Position numbers and translations under genes: made by a program
Assembly: GCA_900169235.1 (NCBI GenBank)
Contig: FWCC01000122.1
Coordinates: 1-64,000, forward strand
DNA from: Zarea fungicola
Taxonomy: Eukaryota; Ascomycota; Sordariomycetes; Hypocreales; Cordycipitaceae
Length of the DNA stretch: 64,000 bases
Direction of reading: 5' to 3'
Part shown: positions 31,416 through 41,581 of the stretch, one piece after another
Layout: the number at the start of each line of letters is the position of its first letter
Numbering within the stretch: the stretch's first letter is position 1
Notes under the pieces: model-generated
Told to the model about the DNA's origin: nothing
Database searches by the model: none
What the model saw: only the letters and a program-made list of their open reading frames with translations

Positions 31416-34223
31416 ATGACGTCGCACTTGCCACCGCCGACATCCACAACCACTATGGTTGTCCCACGCAACAGCCTGCCGCTTGTTGGCAGTTGTCTGC
31501 AATCCGGCACACCAACAAAGATGGAAGAAGAAACCCAGTCTGACTCGGGCTATGGTTCAAATGACAGTTCCCAGCTGGCGACACCCGACAGGCTGGGCAA
31601 TGGCGACGGTTACACCGTACCGCCGGAAAATGGCCTTGCGCTGCCCGTATCCAAGTCTAAAACCTTCACAGTCTTCCAATGTAGGATAGACGATGTATAT
31701 ACCGCACGTTTCTACCATATACAGCCTGAGGTCTCCTCGCTCCTTCTAAAGTACACCAACCGCAAGTCCTTGCTGCGAAGCTCGATACGCCACAAGCCCA
31801 TGGCCATGCGCTCCATGCTGGTTGGGAGCACTGCACTTGACGCTAAGCCGCACATTGTGGTATTTTGTGCGCCAGATATGAGGAAACGTATCCAGCACTT
31901 TTTCGACACAGATACTCTGGTCAAGGCTTTTTACAAGCCTGCTGACCCGTCGCTGCCAAAGTTTGAAGTAACTGTGAGTGGCTGTGCACCACAGCTACGA
32001 ATGAAGGACGAGGCTGTTTGTGTCGTTTGGGAACTGGAGACGTTGCTCTCCAACTGGGAAGATCTTCTGTCTGCAGAAATAAAAACGGGGGAAAGGGTTG
32101 GCATGTGCCTAAGCTCTACTAAGACAAAGTTCGGTAATACTCTTTGCGGAACACCAATTCAATTCCAAGCCAACGGAAAGCGAAGAAATGCAACCATGGG
32201 AGGCATCGTTCGGCTCCTCTACGACAATGGAACCTCGACACTGATGGGACTTACGGCAGGCCACGGTGCTGCTGCCTGTCTCCAGGATGACAAGGAACAT
32301 TTCGAGGCCGATGACAGCGAGACCGACTCCTTTCTAGGCGACATTGAGTCTGAATGCAGCTATGGAGATTCTGAGGTGCAAACTGTACCAGAACTGGACG
32401 AGACTCCCTGCATCAAGGATTGTACAGAAGATTGTGCCAAATCAGATTCTTGGATGTTTTCAAATTCCCATTCGTCAGGAAATGCGATTCTTCCCCGGCT
32501 CATTCCAGTGCAGGACGAGAGCAATCGCCCATTTTTTGACTGGGCTTTAGTTCCACTGGACCGAGTCGAGATGAACGAGCTGCCAGTCGGCGGAGATTAT
32601 TTCGGTGGGGGCATCATTTCAAAATATCGAAAACAGGATCCTGTCACATTAGATGGCCTGTCTAGCGAGCGAGTCATCCTGATGTCTGGTTCAAGTGGTC
32701 TTGGGTATGGACGCCTCATTTCGCAGCCGTCAAGTATTCTCATCAGCCCAGGCAACACTTTTGTCAACACATGGATGATTACACTGGATAGCGGAGCAGC
32801 TCTCACTGACGGAGACTCTGGGACATGGGTCATCTCACAAGAAACTCGGGAACTTCTTGGCCATGTCGTTGCCACCGACCCGCTTGGCGCTGGATACATT
32901 ATCCCGGCGTCTGGTATTTTTCGCGATATTGCAGAGCACACGGAATCTGTTGTCGTTCTTCCAAGCGAAGCTGATATTTCAGCGACGATGGCAAATGGTT
33001 CCTCGCATGACCTGTCTGCAGAGAACCTAGCCAGATATAATTTAGATGGCAATGCGTCTCCACAGCTGGAGCATGGGATGATAAGAGCTTGGTTATTGTC
33101 CAATTTGGCGAGCTTAGGAGGAGCCCCTGAGCCATCATCCCAACCGTCCACCGTGCCGTCACAGCCATGGCTATTTGCCCATATCGGCAGCTCCGGCAAT
33201 GAAAGCAATCGCCTTATTCAAGATCTAGACCAACTGAGCATTGGTGAAGGGGACGGTGAGAATACCTTCTACCCGAGCCTGGATGTCGAGGAAATGATCA
33301 ATGGATCCTTCTTCGAGCCGCCGCGTCGTCGGCGCTTCGCCACCTCCACACACAGCGCAAGCACTGGCCTCTCCAGTTCCAACTGCATGGCCGGAAGCAG
33401 ACACGACCCTGCCGGCCAGGGTGATGGCAATGGATCCATCTTTAGCAGTGAAGGAGATGGTATGACCAAGGCTTCTCGCTCGTCCTCGGGGTCCATCGCG
33501 CGGCCTATCGGACATGCTGCCAATCTGGCGACAATGGTAGAAGAGGAGGATGAGAGGCCTCAGATGCCCGAGTTGCTGACCGTCGAGCCTGTCACAGGAC
33601 CGCAGCTTACAGGGCCACATCATTGGTACCATGCGGGATCTACGCCGATGACGACAGCCATAGCAAATATTTCATCGCTCTCTTTACCTTCTTCAACGCT
33701 AATAGGTGAACCCTTTACCAACCGCCGCGGTCGTAGCGACCCGACCGTAGTGGCGATATTGCCATGCGAGCTACAGCCGTATATAGACTGCCCTAGGACG
33801 TTTAACCTCTTTGCTTCTGAGGCTGGTATTGATGAGTGGATAGACCACAGTGTAAAAGAGCACCTGGCTATGCTTTTCCCTGTAAAGGCCAGCTGCTGGT
33901 TCTGCTCTAAGCAATATGAGGTCGCCCCTACTAGTGGCCTTGAGCCAGAAATATATAGGCGACGCATGTGGCACATTGCGTGCCACCTTCTTAACAACGA
34001 GAGACTATCTGAGATCCGCCGTCTAGATCCTGACCTCCTCAGGCACCTTCATGAAAGAGGCATCTTGCAGGGCGGGGCGGGTCATGAACACGGTATCGAG
34101 TTTATGTCGCCGCGGGTAACCGCAGATACAAGCGGACCTGTGACGATTAGCACCGTTCCAGTAACGAGGCTACGACTTCAAGATGTACATATTGAGGTGG
34201 CTGGGAGAAGGAGCCGCGATTAA
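31416..34223 (+). CDS. Trypsin-like (S1-type) protein with C-terminal CCHH zinc-finger-like motif
   Basis: Uncharacterised 935-residue intronless protein with no signal peptide, so probably cytosolic or nuclear. Residues about 75-250 form an N-terminal domain I do not recognise (FTVFQCRIDDVYTARFY). Residues about 265-510 look like a chymotrypsin-fold protease with the triad in order: His283 in LTAGHGAA, Asp375 in FDWALVPLD, Ser468 in DGDSGTWV. An acidic insert (about 290-350) lies between His and Asp. A disordered Ser-rich part follows, then a C-terminal motif Cys827-x2-Cys830-x22-His853-x3-His857 (CWFC...HIACH), reminiscent of zinc-finger-like modules in fungal accessory proteins. Start: the ATG at 31416; a second in-frame ATG follows 13 codons on. 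Divergent from the membrane protein gene. A role in regulated proteolysis or self/non-self response is speculation. Confidence 0.75.
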   Translation: MTSHLPPPTSTTTMVVPRNSLPLVGSCLQSGTPTKMEEETQSDSGYGSNDSSQLATPDRLGNGDGYTVPPENGLALPVSKSKTFTVFQCRIDDVYTARFYHIQPEVSSLLLKYTNRKSLLRSSIRHKPMAMRSMLVGSTALDAKPHIVVFCAPDMRKRIQHFFDTDTLVKAFYKPADPSLPKFEVTVSGCAPQLRMKDEAVCVVWELETLLSNWEDLLSAEIKTGERVGMCLSSTKTKFGNTLCGTPIQFQANGKRRNATMGGIVRLLYDNGTSTLMGLTAGHGAAACLQDDKEHFEADDSETDSFLGDIESECSYGDSEVQTVPELDETPCIKDCTEDCAKSDSWMFSNSHSSGNAILPRLIPVQDESNRPFFDWALVPLDRVEMNELPVGGDYFGGGIISKYRKQDPVTLDGLSSERVILMSGSSGLGYGRLISQPSSILISPGNTFVNTWMITLDSGAALTDGDSGTWVISQETRELLGHVVATDPLGAGYIIPASGIFRDIAEHTESVVVLPSEADISATMANGSSHDLSAENLARYNLDGNASPQLEHGMIRAWLLSNLASLGGAPEPSSQPSTVPSQPWLFAHIGSSGNESNRLIQDLDQLSIGEGDGENTFYPSLDVEEMINGSFFEPPRRRRFATSTHSASTGLSSSNCMAGSRHDPAGQGDGNGSIFSSEGDGMTKASRSSSGSIARPIGHAANLATMVEEEDERPQMPELLTVEPVTGPQLTGPHHWYHAGSTPMTTAIANISSLSLPSSTLIGEPFTNRRGRSDPTVVAILPCELQPYIDCPRTFNLFASEAGIDEWIDHSVKEHLAMLFPVKASCWFCSKQYEVAPTSGLEPEIYRRRMWHIACHLLNNERLSEIRRLDPDLLRHLHERGILQGGAGHEHGIEFMSPRVTADTSGPVTISTVPVTRLRLQDVHIEVAGRRSRD

Positions 34224-34927
34224 GAGGTTCAGTTATAGCATGGACGAGCAAGGTCAAGTGTTGGGTACAGATATGGCGGCCCCTTGAAGCAGAATTAATA
34301 GTAAATAAGTTGACTTGTTCGCTGATTGCGTCAACAATGGTATACCCCGATTTGCTTAATCAGTACAGATGCCAGTCCCGCCACGACAAGCAAACAAGGA
34401 CGTGGATATTACTGGAGCACGAGCATGCTGAGTACAAAAACAGCTGGATACGCACAATAAGCATAAAAGTTGAAGCACACAGTCCTATACGCTACCCCGC
34501 CAGTGCCCGCGTTGTTGGCCACCTAGATATCGTCATCCCACAATTTACAAGGAGCATCAGTCATCGACGTGGGGGGCGTCCACAACGCCATTCAGCCATC
34601 TTTCTAGCGTTGCCGATTCTCTCCACATTGGCCACCGCGGCAGCCCACCTCTCCATAATCCTGGCAAGGGTTTGGCCATTAAAACGTGGGGAACCCATGT
34701 CGACAAACATCTAGACCCGAGTAAGTAAAGAGCAGACTCGGCCAAGAGGTTGCAGTAGCGTCACGAGTGGAATTGTCGCGTCCGTGGCCTTTTTGGCAAT
34801 GTAATTCCGTCAAAATTCCGAGCGAGCTGCGGAAGTCGCTCCGCGTGCAGGCAATAAATACTTGGTCAGCCCAGCCACTTTCGATCGAGGCGTCCGGCCA
34901 TTCCCCTCAACTTCAATCACCATCAAA
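34224..34927. other. Intergenic upstream of permease gene
   Basis: No coding content supported. It contains the permease promoter with an AATAAATA element at 34853-34860, about 70 bases before the start codon. Confidence 0.5.
34853..34860 (+). promoter_or_regulatory. TATA-like element of permease gene
   Basis: AATAAATA lies 68-75 bases before the ATG at 34928 and is followed by a C/T-rich leader (CCCCTCAACTTCAATCACC). Confidence 0.35.
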
Positions 34928-36763
34928 ATGGGATCGCAAACACCAGACTACTCGGAAAAGGAGAATGTTCCGGACGAGCACAGTCAGGATGTTGCCGACG
35001 GTGCAGTCTCCGGCCTTCAGTCGGCCACTGGTGTGCCAGTGGAATTTGCGCACCTAGACGAAAAGAAAATCCTTCGCAAGGTATGCAGCCTTGTCCAATT
35101 CTCATCCCTGCTAATCTTCGTTTCAGATGGACATGCGCCTGATTCCCATTCTTGCTTTGCTGTACCTGCTCTCTTTTCTGGACCGTACGTAAGGGTATTG
35201 TAGTCTCCCTGCACCACTGCTAACTTGTTCCAGGCGGAAACATTGGCAATGCAAACATTGAGGGGCTCTCAACCGATCTGAAGCTTGCCGACGACGAATA
35301 CAACTGGTGCCTCACCGTCTTCTTCTTCACCTATGCCTTTTTTGAAGTCCCGAGCAACCTCATGCTAAAGAAACTCCGTCCTAGTCGCTGGCTACCTACC
35401 ATCATGGTGGCATGGGGCGTCATCATGACTCTGATGGGAATTGTCCGCAGCTATCACGGTCTCCTCGCCACCCGTATTTTCCTGGGTGTCGCTGAAGCCG
35501 GTCTGTTTCCTGGTGTCGCTGTAAGCCAAGTCTTCCTCAAAAGATAACCATCAACTAAGTAATTACGTCAGTATTACCTGACTATGTGGTACTGCCGCCA
35601 CGAGATTCAGCTCCGACAGGCCATGTTTTTTTCCGCCGCCTCAGTCGCTGGCGCCTTTAGTGGCCTGCTCGCATTCGCCATCAGTAAGATGCATGGCGTC
35701 GGCGGCCTCGAAGGCTGGCGGTGGATTTTTATTCTCGAAGGCATCCTTACCGTCGTGGTGGCGGTCGTTGCGTATTTTCTGCTCTATGACTTTCCCGAGA
35801 CTGCCACATTTTTGACCAAGGAGGAGCGCGCCTTTGTCATGTACCGTCTTAAATACCAGGGACAGGTCAACGCGACGCCGGCCGATGCCATAGGGGTTGC
35901 ACAATCGGAAGAGTTTCAATGGAAATATGTATGGCAGGCATTCAAAGACTGGCAAATTTACGTCAATGTTTTTGTCTACTGGGGTGTAAGTACTTGTCGC
36001 CTGTCTGCAATTCATAACTAACATACGTAGATTGTGTGCCCTCTGTACGGCATCAGCTTGTTCCTCCCGACCATTATCAAAGATCTCAATTACACCAACA
36101 GCACAGCCCAGCTCATGACGGTTCCCATTTACGTCACTGCCGCCATACTTGCCGTCATTGGGGCATACTTTTCAGACAAGGCCGGCAAGAGAAGTCCATT
36201 CATCATTACGCTCCTTTGCACCATGGCTGCTGGCTTTGCCATGTAAGTCCGCCCGTGTGAAGCGCCTCAAACGCACTTTGCTAACACAAACAGGTGCATC
36301 GGATCGAGCAATCCAAAAGTCGTTTACGGAGGAGTCTTCATCGCCGCCTGCTCCATCTATCCCGCATTCCCTGGCGTCATTGCTTGGCTTTCCAACAATC
36401 TTGCGGGAAGCTACAAACGGAGTGTTGGAATGGCTATTCAAATCGGCATCGGTAATCTTGGTGGCGTAAGTCCCGCATTTGCCGTTGGCGTTCGTTGAAC
36501 ATTGTACCCGCGACTAACTTGGACAGGCCATGGCGTCGAACTTTTACCGCAAAAAGGATAAACCCCGGTTTGTTCTGGGTCATGCGCTGGAATTGGGATT
36601 CATAGGCGTCGGGCTCGTTGCCGCAATTATTCTCGTGTTCTCGTATCGCTCTATTAATGACAAACGGAACAAGAAGCTGCAAGAAGGTGCCGACCGACTG
36701 TGTACAGTGGAGGAGCTGGGAGCAATGGGAGACCGAGCAGTTACGTTCCGATACATGTATTAA
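34928..36763 (+). CDS. MFS anion:cation symporter, allantoate/nicotinate permease type
   Basis: Plasma-membrane uptake permease of the ACS family (Dal5/Tna1-like), 510 residues. Seven exons: 34928-35080, 35127-35184, 35234-35520, 35572-35985, 36031-36242, 36294-36465 and 36527-36763; all junctions keep frame. Family marks: MDMRLIPILALLYLLSFLDRGNIGNA (helix 1), FFTYAFFEVPSNLMLKK (helix 2 and loop), GLFPGVAYYLTMWYCR (helix 4-5), GWRWIFILEGI (helix 6), then a long central loop, and AWLSNNLAGSYKRSVGMAIQIG in helix 10. Substrate is probably a small organic anion or vitamin; it cannot be fixed from sequence. Next to a GH15 enzyme on the same strand, but 324 bases apart and separately promoted. Confidence 0.92.
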
Positions 36764-37087
36764 ATGTATTGCCATGTATTGAAATGAATAGTAGTTCTGA
36801 ATGTTTTTAGCAAAAGAATATCAAATTTATCAAATTTGATATGCCATTCGGCGGAGTGCCAAGCTGTCTTGGCTGGTTGGGGCAGGTGCAAGGGTCGCAT
36901 TAGGCTAGAGCCGCTGCTCAGCTTATACAGTTTCACGACCCCTCCTCACTCAGCTTCATCTTCCCATCACATTGACTACTTCATCTCTGGTCCAGTCGGC
37001 ATACGGCATCGTTGAAATTCCTCAATTCTGCAATTCTAAAATTACACACTCTGCACCTTGCAACCTGCACCTTGATATTCATCCGCC
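36764..37087. other. Intergenic, permease end to GH15 start
   Basis: Begins with the permease 3' end and a short direct repeat (TCAAATTTATCAAATTTGATA) near 36820-36840. The C/T-rich leader of the GH15 gene follows. Confidence 0.5.
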
Positions 37088-39454
37088 ATGGACACCTGCC
37101 ATACGTCCCACGCGGGGCATTCCCGCCGTGAGCACACTGGTGGTTATCTGCCTATCGAAGACTACGGAATGATTGGGAATATGCACACCTGCGCTTTGGT
37201 TGGCATTGATGGCAGCGTGGATTTCATGTGCTGGTACGCTAGCCAACCCTTTGTTAAAAACGCCGGCTAACCCAACAGGCCCGATTTTGACTCGCCATCC
37301 GTGTTTTGTCGCCTCCTCGATAAAGAAAAAGGCGGCCACTTTAACATCTCGCCACCCCCGGAGCTCGGATGCACCACTAAACAGCAGTACTTGCCTGCGT
37401 CGTGCATTTTGCAAACAAGATCTATTCATGAGGATGGCGTGGTTGACCTCATGGATTTTTTCCCCCGCCCCAAGAGCACCCAGGTGGTTTCCCGCGGCAG
37501 TGAACAAGGCGGGTTTCGCGAAGCATCTAGCGTGCTGGCTGAATTGAAAAAGTGGCTCGTTCGTAGAGTCGAGTGCGTTCGTGGAGATTTGACGATTGGT
37601 ATGTATCCTTGCCAACTCTATCATAGTTGTTACTTGTTACATATTAACACCTGCACAACTTGTCAGATGTCGAAATTTTCCCCGCCTTTGGCTACGGGCA
37701 GGAAAGCCATGTAACAACCATCCACCAGGAAACACAGCACCCTCGAGCCAAAGAGAGTAAAGTCGCAACATTCCACAGCAAAGATGTCAAGCTGCAACTC
37801 GATGTTGTTGCGGACAGCGTTAATGGCAACGGTCCAAGCATTACCTTTACTAAGCAGCGGCGAAATGGGATGCTCGGCGAAGGCCTCGTCGCCCGAGTCG
37901 AGATCAAAGCGGGACAGGCGCTCTCCTTCATCCTTCGCAATGATATCCCAGACCATGTGGACGAAATCATCACCACCGGAATACTGGATACCCAGCAGCA
38001 TGACACCCAGGTGTTTTGGCAGAACTTCATCGCGCAATCCAGGTATCAGGGCCGATGGATGGAGGTTGTCTCTCGTAGCTTGATGATTCTCAAGATGCTC
38101 ACATATGGTAGGTCTTGTAATTATTTTTTTCAAATGACGTACTGTGTTAACAGCCAAGAACCTACCGGTGCTATTGTTGCTGCGCCCACCTTTTCGGTAC
38201 CGGAACACATTGGAGGCGCTAGAAACTGGGATTACCGCTATAGTTGGGTTCGCGACTCTAGCTTCACCATCTATATCCTCCTCCGTCTGGGATTCAAAGC
38301 TGAGGCCAACGCATACATGGGCTTCATCATGGAACGTCTCCAGAACCGTGGACCAGACGAACCACTACCCATCATGTTTACCATTCGCGGCGACGCCGAC
38401 ATTCCAGAGTCGACGCTGGACCACCTTGACGGTTATCGCAGCAGTCGCCCCGTGAGAATTGGCAACGGTGCTGCCTATCACAAACAATTCGACATTTATG
38501 GCGAGCTTATGGATGCCATTTACTTATACAATAAATACGGAAAACCGGTGCCGTGGGACCTATGGGTCGCAGTTCGCGAGCTACTCGACTACGTCTTGAC
38601 AATCAAGGATGGTAAGAAGGCCAACTTGCAAATGCATAAACTAAACGTCAATACGTAGGCTAACAGTGCAGAACCTGATAATTCCATCTGGGAGGTCCGA
38701 AACCAGCGCCAGCACTTTACGTACTCCAAGATTATGCTCTGGGTAGCGTTTGACCGCGGCTTGCGCCTCGCTGATAAAAGATGCTTCCCTTGTCCAAACC
38801 GCGCCAAATGGACGGAAGCAAGAGATGGTCTTTATGAAGAAATCATGACAAAAGGTAACTGCTTTACTTCCCCTTTCCTTTGCCTTGTAATTGGGCTTAC
38901 ATCTGTACTCTGCAACTTTCAGGCTATAACAAGGAGCTCAACTGCTTTGTTCAGAGCTACGAAAATAACACCATGCTCGACTCATCCATTTTGATTGCTC
39001 CTCTCGTCTTCTTCATTGCGCCATGCGATCCGCGCTTCACCAACACTCTGGACAAGATTCTGCAGCCACCAGAGCAGGGTGGCCTTACCAGTACAGGCCT
39101 CGTGTATCGCTATGATACTGAATTGTCAGATGATGGTACGTCATTATACCGCCAGATAATCAGATGCTAACTTGCCCAGGTGTCGGCGGACGCGAGGGTG
39201 CGTTCAGCATGTGCACCTTTTGGCTCGTCGAGGCCATGACGCGCGCGAGCATCTACGAGCCCAAGTACCGCGGCCTCGCACTTAATTTGTTCCAGAATAT
39301 GCTCAGCTTCTCCAACCACCTTTCCATGTTTTCAGAGGAAATTGCACGCAGCGGTGAGCAACTCGGCAACACGCCCCAGGCCTTTAGCCACCTTGCTCTT
39401 ATCAGCGCCGCGTTTAATCTGAATCGCGCCGTCACTGGATGGGTTCCAGAATGA
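37088..39454 (+). CDS. GH15 glucoamylase/trehalase-like enzyme, bacterial type
   Basis: Glycoside hydrolase family 15 protein resembling bacterial glucoamylase-like and trehalase proteins rather than the secreted starch-degrading glucoamylase. No signal peptide and no starch-binding module, so probably intracellular. Seven exons: 37088-37233, 37279-37598, 37667-38107, 38159-38611, 38672-38854, 38923-39135 and 39180-39454, giving 676 residues. The N-terminal GH15 beta-domain starts [20 protein letters not shown] and [18 protein letters not shown]. The (alpha/alpha)6 barrel has [12 protein letters not shown] (324-335), [15 protein letters not shown] with probable acid Glu461, and [19 protein letters not shown] (638-656). 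Intron 3 uses CAAG, not the CAG six bases earlier, to keep frame ([13 protein letters not shown]). Substrate is probably an alpha-glucan or trehalose-like sugar. Confidence 0.9.
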
Positions 39455-39743
39455 TTTCGTTGTATTTATGTTATTCCTTGCCATTTCTTAGTAGCTGTGT
39501 TTTAATCTATATAAATGCTGGACTTACTACGAGTAGTAAACATTGAGCACCATCAGGACATGAATCCTGCGACGTAGACTCAAACCAAACCCTCACTGAG
39601 TCTATAGGTGAAACTAAGTACCTCTATAACTGTTCTTCTTTCTCCTATGTGTGGTATTCGACCAAATTAGACTTTGATGGAAGCCAAGCTTAGTTTCAGA
39701 AGAAGCCGGAACACTTGTCCATGGCCTATCCTCTCTGCTAACC

Positions 39744-40508
39744 CTACATCCCACCAACAACAGCCGCCGCCACCGCCAGGACTGGCAAAAGTTTCATATC
39801 AACACTCTGAGCGGAGAAGGCACCGTTGGAGCTGCCTTTTTGGGAGTTACTGGACGCGCTGCACGTCCTCGGCACGGCCGTGTTGGCCACGTAGTAGGAC
39901 GTTTCCCATGACACACACGTCAGACTGCCCACTGCGCAACACCGGCTCTTGGACCCGTCCTGCTTGGTCATGCAGACGCTGCCTGCGCTGCAGTAGAGGG
40001 GCTGGCTGTCGTAGACGCAGCACTCGGCGGTTCTGGGGATGCAGTAGTTGTAGTGCGTGCCGCATGATTTCTCGGTGGCGAGGCAGCAGTTGGTGCCGCT
40101 GCTACCACTACTACCGCTGCTGCCACTACTTCCACTACTTCCACTACTTCCACTTGAAGAACTGCTGGTGTCGGTGTTAGGGCTGCCGCTGCTGCCGCCG
40201 CTGCCGCTGCTGCCATCGCTGCTGGATCCGCTGCTGCTACTGCCGCCGCCGCCGTGGCTGCCGCCACCCTTCGGAGAACGAAGGGCTATGTTGTTGAAAC
40301 TCTCGGTACTTTTTTCGACAGGGACTAACGAGAAGAGAGACCAAAAAGGAATTAGTGCCTATTCTTGCATGGATGGAATGACGAAGCAAGCATGTGTGTT
40401 GGTTTTCGTTCAACACTCACAATAGTCCGCACGCTCAGACAGCTGTAGCGCTTGGCCTGTAGTAGCGACTATAGCCAGACCCGCTACCGACAATCGTAAT
40501 CCATGCAT
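39744..40508 (-). CDS. Cysteine-rich Gly/Ser-repeat GPI-anchored surface protein
   Basis: Small secreted surface protein of unknown role. Two exons, 40508-40421 and 40324-39744, giving 222 residues. Signal peptide MHGLRLSVAGLAIVATTGQA; the intron runs from a GTGAGT donor to a TTAG acceptor. Then a Gly/Ser region of about 60 residues, with runs of Gly-Ser-Ser repeats. After it comes a compact Cys-rich domain (TNCCLATEKSCG, CIPRTAECCVYD, YCSAGSVCMTK, SRCCAVGSLTCVS) of about 70 residues. A Ser-rich spacer and a hydrophobic tail (MKLLPVLAVAAAVVGGM) suited to GPI attachment end the protein. Other frames over the repeat give long poly-Ala or poly-Leu products but lack signals. Confidence 0.75.
40090..40262. 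repeat. Low-complexity GGC/AGC/AGT codon repeat inside surface-protein gene
   Basis: Imperfect trinucleotide repeats on the minus strand (AGTAGTGGA, AGCAGCGGC units) encode the Gly/Ser linker of the GPI protein. Four near-identical 9-base AGTAGTGGA-type units around 40120-40150 suggest slippage-prone length variation. Confidence 0.7.
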
Positions 40509-41581
40509 CGTACCTTATGTGGTATTACTGCTGAAAAAAGCTGAATTTGGGCCAGAGAAAGAAGGGAGAGGCAGAAGAGTGGAAGACCAGATGAGGTAGT
40601 AGATGTGGTCCAGGCAAAGAAGGGCAAGAAAAAGACAAGTTGTTTTGAAATGACCGCCTTCTCCCCCAGACAGATTGGGAACAATCATTTTATCATCGCA
40701 TTGTATTCGCTTGACATAAGGAGAAAAGCCCTGGTCGTATCTCGCTCTTCCTTCGCTCTGGTGTCCTAAAATGGCAAAAACATGCCAGATGAGTAGACGC
40801 TAAAATCTACATGCGAGGTGGAATCGGCGGGCGTACTAAAAGACTTGAGCTTAATTTTATTCATAATTCAGCCTCACGAATAGACAGTCAGGTTTACGCA
40901 AGGCGTTCCTCCTCCCTTGTTCCCCCACTTGCGGCTGGCTTCCACAGTTTGCTGTCGAGGACAGCCCTGGGAAAGTTGAGCTGCGACAGCCAAGGCGTCG
41001 CTGATAGCTCTACCACCCCGCTCTTTAAGGTGGCTTGTCTTTTTACGAAAGGGCAAGACGCTTTGGAATGGATGGCGTTTTCCGTTTGATTCCTTGGATT
41101 GTTGGCCTGGGCTTTCATGATCTGTTGCTCTACTTTAGTTTGTTGACGCGTGGGTATCGCATTGTTCTCAGCTGAGTCGGTGACTCGACTAGTCAGAGGG
41201 GCACGGATCCATGGTATCAAATGACAGTATTTCAAAGACGGAGGAAATCTCTGCAGATGTGCTCGGACCCGGGTTAGTACTCGTAGCTGCTCAGAGTGGT
41301 TTTTTTCTGGCTTCTAGGGTTTCTTGCAAACATTGAACTTCGAAGTCTATAGTATCAGATGCATAAATGACTGCTGCAGATTTGTACCATATTTTCCATG
41401 AGTTGCATCATGTGGGAATTAAATACGGCTGACATAGCACCTGGGCTTTGTGTAAGAGGTATTGTGCATACATGGCATTATCCCTCTACGCAGTCGCGCA
41501 TGCATCCGAACCGTGATCCAAGCTGCTAGATACCCTAGTAGATGGTAACTGGGTGAACACTATTTCTCGCCATTTATCCAC
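40509..41581. other. Intergenic upstream of surface-protein gene
   Basis: A 1.07 kb region containing the promoter of the GPI protein and the 3' flank of the dehalogenase gene. No gene supported. Confidence 0.55.

Noticed and set aside
39968..40267. Poly-Ala and poly-Leu frames over the Gly/Ser repeat
   Set aside because: Alternative frames of a trinucleotide repeat; only the Gly/Ser frame links a signal peptide, Cys-rich domain and GPI tail.
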